DNA of 64,000 bases, taken from assembly GCA_914767715.1 (NCBI GenBank), contig OU612066.1, positions 15,815,001 to 15,879,000 of the forward strand. The letters run 5' to 3'. The notes beneath the pieces are model-generated. The model saw nothing but the letters and a program-made list of their open reading frames with translations, had not been told where the DNA came from and made no database searches. The DNA is from Membranipora membranacea. Lineage: Eukaryota > Bryozoa > Gymnolaemata > Cheilostomatida > Membraniporidae. Both the position numbers and the translations under genes were made by a program. How positions within the stretch are numbered: position 1 is the first letter of the stretch; each line of letters starts with the position of its first letter. Of this stretch, positions 37,696 to 46,934 are shown one piece after another.

Positions 37696-38281
37696 CAACG
37701 CTGACAGTAATATTCACAGGTCGAATGCTGTGGTAAAACATTATTTTAATATTTAATTTCGCAATCCTAAATGTTTTTCTGTGTTACATTTCTTTAAACT
37801 GCGTTTGCCTATAAAAAGTGAATCAGTGTGACCACCCCAAGATTGGGACAAGCATACTAGAGGTAATAAGGGTTAATCGTCTAGACGGATTTTTTTTAAT
37901 CTCTTTATTGAGATATTCAATTATTTTCATTCTGCAGTTGGAAAAATAAATAAAAATACAATAATAAGAAATCACATACCAGTACTTAGTACCTACCAAA
38001 GCATACCATATCAAATCATTTCTAGAGTTCAGGCCATGAGAAATCTAACCTTATCAGATTAAGAACCCATAAACTGAGTTTAATCCCGGATGCACACTCT
38101 CACAGGGATTATATCTAAATGGTTCACTTCCATGCTTGGATAATGACTGCATTAAGAACTGTTGAAACTGCAATGTTTACAATGTTTAGAGAGCCTACAT
38201 GGTTCCAAAGCTAAGACGGACAAATATTTGGCTTTGCTATTGGAGACGAAATCTTCAGAGATAGTTTGTATAACCTAGTAT
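37696..38281. other. Convergent 3' ends of aminotransferase (+) and COX5B (-)
   Basis: Under 600 bp separate the two stop codons, so the genes are convergent. A minus-strand poly(A) signal (TTTATT on the plus strand, near 37904) could serve COX5B. No other coding exon is visible. Confidence 0.5.
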
Positions 38282-40457
38282 TCACTCGTCATAGGGGACT
38301 AGTTTGAACCAATTTCCACATTCACATTTCTTAGTCTCTCCAACGCTCAGCTTCATCCATTTTATGACTACATCATCATTCTGACCTGAAGTATATCATA
38401 GCACAATAGAATAGAATACAGCAAAAATTGCTTTATTATCAATACTATTTTTTTGTATCAAATCAACCCTTTTGCTTAATCGGTCAGTTTATCGATAAAC
38501 TGACCGTTTGACAAAAAGGGATGATATATAAATCACAAAGCACATGTGGTGATCAATGAATCTACAACTTTAATGTTCTCTTTGTTTGATCCAAGGATGT
38601 TTGGTTGCTTGGCACTGCTTGTAGCAAACACATTAACAGAAGAAAATGTTTAAGAAAATCAAATTGCTTGATTCAGGAATTGTTTGCCGTGGTAAAAGTA
38701 AGGGGATGAACAACCTCTGATAAACAAACATCTTTTTCAATATAGAGAATATGCAACAACTGGTAGCGACTTGGTTTCCAAGGTCAAGGTAACAAAGTGG
38801 CACTTACATATACATCCTACTGTGCGTTCCTGGCATATTGTGGCTATAATAGTTGGCTTTGCTTGAGTACCAGCCTCCACAGTTTTAGTTTGCAAATCAA
38901 AAGGGTCCTAAAACAGAGAAACAAGGAAGAGAAACTGTAGAGTGAAACTATATTAGTACTATAATCAACTGAACAATGATGGAAAATAGATGACATCACA
39001 CTGTATTTATGGCATTTATCAGGACAATAAGAAGTCAAAGGGCATTTTAGCGCAATGAGATCTGATATTAAATCTATGTGAGAGTATGGACTACTCACCT
39101 AGCTCTTACCCTAGACATTTTAAGAAACTGGCTTATATAAGACAAACATGTATCCTTACCTCAATTCCCTTCACTTTATGTATGAGCTCCCATCTCTCGG
39201 GACCAGGTGAGGCATCAATATCACTAGAAGAAATTGGATCATCAGCGGTCACCGACACTGTGAACGAAAACATGTAGCTATGGGAGACAACCGACAGTCT
39301 ACATGATTGGGAAATACCTAGAAGAGCTTATATGCAACAAACTGTTGTTGGTTTGTCTAAGTATTAGGACGTTTTCTTGCTTCCAAGACAACGGTTGCTA
39401 GAAAAAAATAATTATATATGTAACAGGTCCAAAATCACAATATACATCGAACATGACGGTCAGGAGCATTACGATTAAAAGGTGAGGGATTGGAATTTGA
39501 GGGGTTCCCACTCCGCAGAACTTTTTTTTTTTAAATCTACGTAGGCCAAAATAAACAGCAAAGGTAAACATTCATTAGATAAAAATATCTTTCTACCATC
39601 CACGCTGCACGCTGAGAATAACATGATGACGTCAACTCAGTGTGTATTAATTCACCGGACCAAACAAGGACTGAAAAATCAATCGAGGCTATAACCTGCA
39701 ATATATGTATGGCCCTATTGTAAGATGCCAGCTTGTAGCTGACGCGGAAGCTTAAAACTAGGATGCTTCTAACATCAGGCATTATTAGCCAAATCAAGGT
39801 TTTCTACTCCTTGGCCAAAGACAGATGGCTCAGATGCCAAAGGCTGCCAAAGCCTGGAGTCATCATCATCATAGCCTATGAAATGTAACAAATGCTGCAT
39901 GTTGATACCCACTTTTTCAAACTTATGCATCGAATACACTTGTGCAATACTACATGTTGAATTAAGTAACTGTAGTAAGGCCAAGGGTGAGCAGAGGCTG
40001 TGCCTGTTGTGAAAAAAACAGTGGAATAATGACTTGAAATACAAGATAATGTCTATAAGTATATATATATATAGTTACAGCAAGGAGTAAAAGACTCCTT
40101 GGTTACAGTATGCTATGGATAGTAGATAGTTATAACAAGAGTGAATAGAAGAGAATGGTGATATCTACCCCTGTTACTTCTATAAGTATTAAAACAACTG
40201 TTTACTAAGACCAAGGAGCCCTCTAACTCCTTTCTGAGTCTAAGAGAACTTGCTTGCAAATTTTTTACATAGATGACAGTTATTTAATACCACTTACTTG
40301 GTTTGACCATGTTGGTGGGATCATTTACAAGGCTACTATAATATGCTTGGCCCTTCCCTCCATTCTGTGGCACCTGGAAAAGCTTGTTACAGCCTCTGTA
40401 TGCAATGTACCTTGATGCAAAGATACAACTCTGAAGAGATTTTGCAATGGCAGCCAT
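38282..40457 (-). CDS. COX5B: Cytochrome c oxidase subunit 5B, mitochondrial precursor
   Basis: Nuclear-encoded zinc-binding subunit on the matrix face of respiratory complex IV. Minus-strand exons, 5' to 3': 40457-40298, 39257-39160, 38907-38808, 38385-38282; phases match and the product has 153 residues (human precursor 129). Exon 1 encodes a typical mitochondrial targeting peptide (MAAIAKSLQSCIFASRYIAY, basic and Ser/Ala-rich with no acidic residue in the first 30 or so). Mature motifs: WELIHKVKGIEDPFDLQT, then RTVGCICQNDD and KKCECGNWFKLVPYDE. The four zinc ligands are C118, C120, C140 and C142 in a CxC...CxC arrangement, where human has CxC...CxxC. The longer N-terminus (about 50 residues before the conserved core) is the main difference from human. 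It lies upstream of no shared promoter; its nearest neighbour NDUFAF3 is on the same strand. Confidence 0.92.
38480..38505. repeat. 26-bp perfect palindrome in COX5B intron 3
   Basis: Perfect inverted repeat CGGTCAGTTTATC followed by its complement, with no loop, nested in a looser outer repeat (CCCTTTTG...CAAAAAGGG). No target duplication was seen. Confidence 0.5.
39795..39813. mobile_element. 19-bp CAAGG...CTCCTTG micro-palindrome (COX5B intron 1)
   Basis: The shortest member of the CAAGGAGT family. Flanks are GCCAAAT (39788-39794) and GCCAAAG (39814-39820), a 6-of-7 match read as an aged target duplication. Confidence 0.45.
40081..40101. mobile_element. 21-bp CAAGGAGT micro-palindrome with exact 7-bp duplication (COX5B intron 1)
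   Basis: Starts CAAGGAGT, ends ACTCCTTG, with a 5-nt middle. Flanked on both sides by GTTACAG (40074-40080 and 40102-40108). The palindrome is sharply bounded by the duplicated host sequence. Confidence 0.7.
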
Positions 40458-40632
40458 GCTTTTTCATAACACCGGATGTAGACTGTGATCAGAAGTATTT
40501 TTGTAGGGGGTTCCAACTGATCACCATCTTATTGGTAATAGCCTTAGATTTATTAGAAGAAAAAGTTGTATAATTGGGAGTTTATTGCCCCTTCCTGTGA
40601 ACTATAACTCCAAGATATTCATTCAGTTTATC

Positions 40633-40659
40633 CAGGGAGTTTGGGACCCAAACTCCCTG
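40633..40659. mobile_element. 27-bp CAGGGAGT palindrome with exact 7-bp duplication
   Basis: Perfect inverted repeat with ends CAGGGAG and CTCCCTG, flanked by GTTTATC at 40626-40632 and 40660-40666. It resembles the CAAGGAGT family in size, terminal bases and duplication length. A related palindrome without duplication is near 44380-44406. Confidence 0.65.
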
Positions 40660-40760
40660 GTTTATCCTATCAATGAACTTCATTGATCCTATAGCCATTT
40701 TAAGCCATCTCATTGGTTTATCTACTACTGTACAGATGGAGTAACTCCTGGATGTAACCA

Positions 40761-40986
40761 GGGGGTCTTTCAATCAAGAAGTAACAGTCCTTGCTTTCAA
40801 TTAGAATGTGCAATGATATTTGAAGAAAATTATCACAAACAATTTGATCAAAATTATCGCTCATTTGGTTTTTCGATTAGATAAGTACTCATAATTTATA
40901 AAAATTTTATCAATGAGTGAGCGATTTAGAAACAAACCCATAGCCTAACATAGTGATTTTGGCAGATTTTAATCAAAAGACCACCC
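40761..40986. mobile_element. MITE-like element, same family as 18029-18254
   Basis: Left end GGGGGTCTTTCAATCAAGAAG, imperfect inverted right end TTAATCAAAAGACCACCC, with internal ATCGCTC and GAGCGAT motifs as in the ROCK-intron copy. Length is about 226 bp, as in the other copy. No target duplication was recognised. Confidence 0.45.
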
Positions 40987-41792
40987 AGGGAGCTTGTTTC
41001 CCAAAGTCCTTGCCGTAACAGGAGTGTACTAAGAACACATTTATATTATTTATGTATTTGTCATGGGCATGTGGTTCACATGTATCGGGCTTGGTTTGTA
41101 TTCACCTATCTGAGGATAGTGAATAAGCAGGACATCTAAAAGCAGGCTATATCAGTTAATATTGTTAAGGCTGAGAATCAAAACTAACCAGCTATCAATA
41201 GTCATGGGGTGATTACACCAAGTTTGGTCCATTTGCCTGCATTCCGTATCCACTGGTCCACCGGTAGAAGGGAGAAACTGGAATGCAGGCAATTGGATGA
41301 AACTCGAGCTAGGGGGTGATGTACAAATCGGCCACACCTACAGTAGTTGAGGCCAGTGATAATCTACTGAACCATGTTTCAGGGAGAATAAAAGAAACGT
41401 AATTTGTGTATCCTGCTTCACAATTCTGTATATTTTGCACGAGGATGCAAACTTCAAAGAAAGGAAATAGCTCCATAATTGTTTTATACACCAAAAAATG
41501 CCTTCCGTAGTATATTCTCAGACACTCCCAAGCCAGCTTCCATTTTGGTTTATGTTAATAAGAAATCTCTTTAGCAAAGTGCTATACATCTGATAGTTCC
41601 ACTGTTACAGACATGGTTCATCATCTAGAATATCATCATCTTAAATAAAACTCCATAAAAAGTTTCCAAAAGCGAAAAATATCATTATTTTCTTGGCTAA
41701 TACAATTCAAATTCTTTTGCATCATCCTACCAGACTACCAGTACTACCAACACAAAACATCAAAGTCATTGTCATTTTGACAAACGGCAATG

Positions 41793-44700
41793 CTAAATGT
41801 CATCGTCATCATTGTCTTTTTTCTTGTTAGTGAGTTTAAGTTGCTCTTTCTGTTGTTTAGCCCGTGATCTTACTGCCCTCCTTCTTTCTTCTTGTTCAGC
41901 TAATCTCTTTGCTTTCTCTTCTTCTGCGTCTTCTAGGTACATACGCTACAAAAACCATATATATATTTTTTATACATTATTGGCATATTTTTCATTTTAA
42001 AAGAATGCTTGTTGGTTAATGTTGGTTAAAATGTTGCTTAAGATCCCAATGGTTAGTCACTCGCCACATCGTGGCTGTGAAATTGTGTGTGCCTTAAGGG
42101 CAAGGCTGCAATGACTGCGCCAATTTGCTCTCAGTTTGTAGGCAGGTTGCAGCACACCTGGTGGTCCAACAACTCCCAGTAGTCAGTGGACTGCAGTGGG
42201 ATTCGAACTCATGACCTTCAACACTTTCGTGCTGAAGGACCGGCGCTCTAACCACTGAGCCACCTCCTATTCGACAAAATTTTACATATTATCGATTGGA
42301 TTTTGCTGCGCTTGGACTCACAATGAAACAAGGAGTCAAAATGCCATATTCTAAACTTAATCATGTGCCAGCTTTACATCACTACAAATACAAGGTGAAA
42401 AATATAGTGTTAACTTGTCAACTTGTAATCATTTGTTGTAATAAGCAATAAGTGAGCTTACCCCAGTTTGCGGATCAATTCTCTCATCAGGCTTATTAAA
42501 AAATAAACTATGATCACTGCCAGGTTCTATGAAGAAATCAGGGAAAGGATCCCGAGATATGATCTTCCTAGGTGGAATCAATGCTGCAGCTATACACCTT
42601 CTTTCTGAGTTCAGCAAATTGAACATCGCGCAGGCCTGGTGCTAAAACAAAAGCAGTCAGTTAGTCTCAAATGGATTTAAGTTGGCTAACAATCATCGAA
42701 ATTCATATTTCAACTAGCGAACAGACTTTTGTACAAATCTGGGCTTAAAATTGTATGAGAAGCCCGCCAACAGGCCTAATCCCGAAGGCCTCTAATCACC
42801 TATATTATATCTTGTTTTGGAGTGACCAACTGTTCGAAATTCTTGTGATTGGTTGAACTCTTGTCCAAATCAACACACAATAAATAAATATCAGACAATC
42901 ATTAGGCCTCAGAGGAATCTCACATCTTTGAGTAAAGGTCTAGCAAACTACAGTTAGTCACAGTTAGTCTCTAACTCCTTGGTCACATCGTGGCATAATC
43001 ATAAAGTTATCCAGTAACTTACTGTTGGAAGAACTTCCAATCCAATACCCAATTCTTTCACATCCTTATAAAGATTCATTTCTACATAATCAAGCTCATT
43101 TTCGTCACCGACACCAACCAGTAATAAATCTAAGAACAGAGAAAAAGATATTAGTACAAGTGATCAAGTACATGGGCTGCTGGTAGTGGCATTCCATTAC
43201 CATCATGTCGATAATGTAAGAAATAACACTGCTTCGACGCATCCGCTTCACCACTTCTTACATTCACAAACCCCGACCTTTCATAAATTTAACACTGCTC
43301 TTTGCGGAAAAAACCTTTGTCATAAATATACCTGAACACATCAATACCTGCCTTCTTATAGGCAGTTTTCTGAGCTCTGATTTAGGCCTCAATTCGGAGT
43401 TGTCCTCTCTCCAGTTTGGTACTTTTAACCCACGCCGCATAGGAAAAACGTGCTGAAAAGAGGGTTATCTTGAAGACCGCTTATAATAGGATAAATATTA
43501 TTTTTGATTCAGAATCTGCAACATTGAAAACTCATGTGGACATAGTTTGGGAAATAATTTATAGCATTTTCTGCCTGTTTTGCGGACAATTTGGCAGAAC
43601 TTTTCATGAGTTTCGTCACTAAAAGTAAGATTGATCAACATTCAAGCCTCCAATGATTTGGAAACCCTGTCTCACAGGGTTTTCAATGGTGCAGACTCTG
43701 AATCAAAAATCATTTTTATCCTAACATAAGCGGTTTTCAAGATAACCCTCTTTCAACAGGTTTTTCTTATGCGGCGTGGTTAAAAGTACCAAACTGGAGA
43801 GAGGACAACTCCGAATTGAGGCATAAATAAGAGCTCAGAAAACTGTCTATTGTTTCTATTTTTGCTGTTGTTTTTTTAAACATATAGTCTTATTTGCTTC
43901 CTGCATCGATCGGTGTTAAATCGAGTTCATAATAAGTTCATAATATATCATCTACAGGGCTGTGATTGATAACGGAATGCTGCTACCAGCAACACAGGCC
44001 GAGTTCAAACTAGATCAATATACTTATCGATGTACATGTCCTTTAATAACTGGTTGCACAAGGCACAAGTACTTTTCGTTACAGATCGCGAACTGAAAGC
44101 CATGGGTTGCAAACTCTTTTGATGTGATCTAAAATTTCTTAGGCCAATTTTTGCCTTAGACACTATTGTACAATAGTGACTTGACACCAGGGAGAGGGCG
44201 ACTACACCAGGAGGGAGGGATACTCTCCCTGTTTACACATTACTAGTTTTTGTATTTGTATTTGAGAGTTGTCCCCTTTATTCCGAGACAGTTATAGGAG
44301 ATCACTACTCCAACTTTTTACATGTGACTCGCAGTTCATACAATCAGGGACCACCCACCCTCCCTGATTTAGATTCAGGGAGTTCGGGACATAATCCAAA
44401 CTCCCTGATACAAATATTCCCAGATTAACTATCATTTTTCGAGATATACAATTGTAGAACCTATTTGCTTACCTACCCAACTTCGGTTCCAGTGTGGTAA
44501 AAAGGCTGAGAGAGTCCGTGTGGATATCCTCAACTCCAGCAACCTTCAAATCAAAACAAATCAGAGCCAATAGTTGTAGCTGAATTAATACTTTCAAACA
44601 TCATGAACCGATGTTGTTAATTTGCTTTGATTGCTGTTAGTTTTATTTTATGATATTCTTTAGGTAATACTTTCCACAATGAGTAAAGAGATGTGTGTAA

Positions 44701-46290
44701 TAGCTTACAGATTGCAAGCTCATTACCAATCCACAAACTAATAATGATGGTAGCAGATAAACACTATAACAATATCCGATCCATCAATGCTCACACAATC
44801 GATTTTTAACCAGAAATAATATTTGGAACCAAACCTCAAACCAAATTATGTAACTTAGTAACTATGTACGCTCAATGTAAGTGACAACCAAAATACCTTA
44901 AAGACTTTGTTTGAGGCTGCTCTTTTGTATCACATCTTATTCTCCATATTTTATTCTATCATGTGAGCGATTTTCAGCTTTAGAATCCAAATATTGAGGA
45001 AGTTATGGCCTCTCAAACTTCCAGGGTGATTGCCTTCAATCGGCATTGGGAATAAGCGGATGTTTCCCCTGGGGTATGTCACAACCATAGACATGTGACA
45101 TAGACATTATGAGTTATTAGTTAATACACTAATAATCACATAATAATTGATGATCAAAATTCAGACCTGGGTGGGACCCGGATCTCCATACCTATAGGCA
45201 ACGACGCTACCATCACGCCACTTGGACCAACTAGGTTAGCTGGATGTGACGTACCCTAGGGAATGCCGGCTGATTTTTACTGCCGATAAATTGCCGTCTC
45301 CTTGGAAGTTTGAGAGGCCATAACTTCCTCAATATTTGGATTCTAAAGCTGAAAATCGCTCACATGATAGAATAAAATATGGAGAATAAGATGTGATACA
45401 AAAGAGCAGCCTAAAACAAAGTCTTTAAATTGTCATCAAACCTGCCACTTATTTACTGCAGCAACTTCAAACCCAGGTTTTGAATTAAAATTGAATAACC
45501 ATATCATATCGACACCTCTACATTTTGCTTGGTACTTACCGTGAAAATATAATGACTTTCATGAATATCAAGTAATTATATGTTTATGGTACTTACATTC
45601 CAAGATAGTATGGATCTGGGGAAGACAGCACATGGTCCTATCACTCTGAAGCCATTATTGAGCATAAACCCAGAAGGACTATATCTGTCTATCTGTAGGT
45701 ATTCATCTAGTTGGTTGTTTACTAATATGGTCGTTCGGTATGGTACTCCTTCTGTGTCGGCAGTGAACTGTGAACTAGGAGGCCTTTTTCTCAGCCTGTG
45801 TTTGTAAAGAACAAAGATTAATAGGTTGCAGTCTAATATGGTCGCAGAAATTCAGCTATGATGAATTATGTTGTACAGGTGTCAAGAAAAAATGATACAT
45901 ATTGCCCATCCTCTCCATAAACATGACATAATGCAGCATTCTGAGGAGAACAAAGATGCCATCGATAGACATTGTTGTGTATACTTGTGAAGGAGCAGTC
46001 GCATAATGCATATTCTGTTGCATAAAAAATGATATGATTAATCAAGAGGTAATAGTATAGTAGTAGGGCGGTGTTACCCCTGTTGCATGGCAATGTGTAA
46101 TATCATCATTATTTCAATTCCTTATATTAGAGATCTGGCTTTTCTTTTGATATTGCATACGGGTGACAGCGGTATGTCTATTAATATATTACCAGTCAGA
46201 GTATTGTCGTGTCGTTGTCTGCTTGACTTTCTGTAACAGGTGACATGAACATCTAAGCACAGGTTTACACGCTTCACGCAGTGCAATCAT
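41793..46290 (-). CDS. NDUFAF3: Complex I assembly factor NDUFAF3 with C-terminal extension
   Basis: Mitochondrial protein that, with NDUFAF4, helps assemble the Q module of NADH dehydrogenase. Minus-strand exons, 5' to 3': 46290-46193, 45795-45597, 44543-44477, 43129-43023, 42641-42462, 41945-41793; 267 residues, fully in frame. Exon 1 is a basic targeting peptide (MIALREACKPVLRCSCHLLQ, then TTTRQYS as a plausible processing site). Mth938-fold core: RYSPSGFMLNNGFRVIGPC, FPRSILSWNVAGVEDI, LSLFTTLEPKLDLLLVGVGDE, ACAMFNLLNSE and AAALIPP, aligning along human NDUFAF3. The human protein (184 residues) ends soon after ALIPP; here about 86 residues follow (182-267), first a Pro/Phe-rich stretch, then a highly charged helix and an Asp-rich end. 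An in-frame upstream ATG at 46305 would add five residues; I chose 46290 because the targeting peptide starts there. Confidence 0.9.
42052..42267 (-). mobile_element. tRNA-derived SINE (NDUFAF3 intron 5)
   Basis: Read on the minus strand it starts GGAGGTGGCTCAGTGG, with A box TGGCTCAGTGGTTAGAG (complement of about 42246-42262) and B box GAGTTCGAATCCC (complement of 42198-42210), the spacing of a tRNA-type internal RNA polymerase III promoter. A tRNA-unrelated body follows, shared with 32766-32884. Orientation is the same as the host gene. Confidence 0.75.
43359..43849. mobile_element. 491-bp element with ~150-bp inverted repeats (NDUFAF3 intron 3)
   Basis: Ends TAGGCAGTTTTCTGAGCTC and GAGCTCAGAAAACTGTCTA; arms of about 150 bp are close inverted copies (for example CCTCTCTCCAGTTTGGTACT against AGTACCAAACTGGAGAGAGG) around a roughly 190-bp unique centre. 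The TA at both ends is compatible with a TA target duplication. It lies between partial arms of another hairpin (43179-43199 and 43969-43988), so it may be nested. Confidence 0.6.
44898..45428. mobile_element. 531-bp element with ~125-bp inverted repeats (NDUFAF3 intron 2)
   Basis: Ends TTAAAGACTTTG and CAAAGTCTTTAA, with arms of about 125 bp nearly perfectly inverted (44898-45023 and 45302-45428). The centre carries a tRNA-like segment on the minus strand (TGGCGTGATGGTAGCG with a degenerate B box, about 45165-45233). The TTAA at each end could be a piggyBac-type target site, but it is also part of the palindrome, so this is unresolved. Confidence 0.6.
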
Positions 46291-46391
46291 TGTACCTACA
46301 AACATTGAATTCTAGTCATAGATGATAACGATAGCTATTCTCTCATGGACAGTAGCCTTATAATTGATTTTCACTGTCTATGGCCATTCAC

Positions 46392-46413
46392 CAAAGAGTC
46401 TTTCTACTCCTTG
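46392..46413. mobile_element. 22-bp CAAAGAGT...ACTCCTTG micro-palindrome, exact 7-bp duplication
   Basis: Flanked by CATTCAC at 46385-46391 and 46414-46420. Its ends match the 40081 and 58386 copies, with one substitution in the left arm. It lies about 95 bp upstream of the NDUFAF3 start codon, in the presumed promoter or 5' UTR. Confidence 0.65.
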
Positions 46414-46609
46414 CATTCACTATGTGATTTTACAATGAATGTTTCAAACAATTACTGGTGTTCCAATAAGCAATGACAATACATCATCATTGACACTGAT
46501 TCAAACATCTCATTTGCAACTGCTCCATAGTCTCAATCCATTAAAACTGCCTCATGGCCCTCACACCAATCAATGAAATAAACCAGTTTAGTTCATTGCC
46601 CACACTCAG

Positions 46610-46720
46610 GCATAGGCATCTGGAGTTACAAGCATGTCCAGCGGTTGATACTGGACATGCTTGTAACAATGAACTCTCTATCAGAGGGAGTTCATTGCTT
46701 GTAACTCCAGATGTCTATGC
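46610..46720. mobile_element. Older palindromic element interrupted by a younger one
   Basis: The left arm 46610-46641 (GCATAGGCATCTGGAGTTAC...) pairs with a right arm split in two, 46651-46667 and 46706-46720. The split is caused by the 29-bp element at 46668-46696 plus its 9-bp duplication. Without these 38 bp the two arms would form a 32-bp inverted repeat with one mismatch and a 9-nt loop. Confidence 0.7.
46668..46696. mobile_element. 29-bp AATGAACT palindrome with exact 9-bp duplication
   Basis: Ends AATGAACTC and GAGTTCATT around an 11-nt centre. Flanked by GCTTGTAAC at 46659-46667 and 46697-46705. Relatives: 57714-57737 (8-bp duplication), 46916-46934 (7 of 9 matching) and 46572-46597 (none seen). 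Confidence 0.75.
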
Positions 46721-46750
46721 ACTCACTCAGGTTAGTTAACAAATAAATAC

Positions 46751-46769
46751 ATATATATATATATATATA
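46751..46769. repeat. (TA)n microsatellite
   Basis: About nine uninterrupted AT dinucleotides. Confidence 0.9.
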
Positions 46770-46915
46770 GCACCCACTTAAACTTATTTATGCGTTATTA
46801 TAAGTCATCAGTGACACGGGTTATATTTATAATAACCTTTGACTTGGTTGAAGTAATAAGTACCCAGATACTCCTTGGTTAAAGCAGGGATGTCTGGTGG
46901 TGGTGAAGTTGAAGC

Positions 46916-46934
46916 AATGAACTCCCTCTTCATT
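46916..46934. mobile_element. 19-bp AATGAACT-type micro-palindrome, decayed
   Basis: AATGAACTCCCTCTTCATT with flanks AGTTGAAGC (46907-46915) and GGTTGAAGG (46935-46943), identical over the central GTTGAAG. Confidence 0.4.

Larger units (their letters stand above)
40458..41792. other. Intergenic between NDUFAF3 3' end and COX5B 5' end
   Basis: This 1.3-kb gap should hold the COX5B promoter and the NDUFAF3 3' UTR. It contains a 27-bp palindrome with 7-bp duplications (40633-40659), a MITE-like element (40761-40986) and an imperfect inverted repeat around 41236-41291 (TTGCCTGCATTC / GAATGCAGGCAA). No TATA box or other promoter motif was assigned. Confidence 0.5.

Noticed and set aside
42198-42267. 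Possible functional tRNA gene on the minus strand
   Set aside because: A and B boxes are present, but it is joined to a SINE body repeated at 32766-32884 and does not fold cleanly as a standard tRNA.
45580-45807. Plus-strand open frame over NDUFAF3 exon 2
   Set aside because: It is the antisense shadow of the conserved NDUFAF3 exon.
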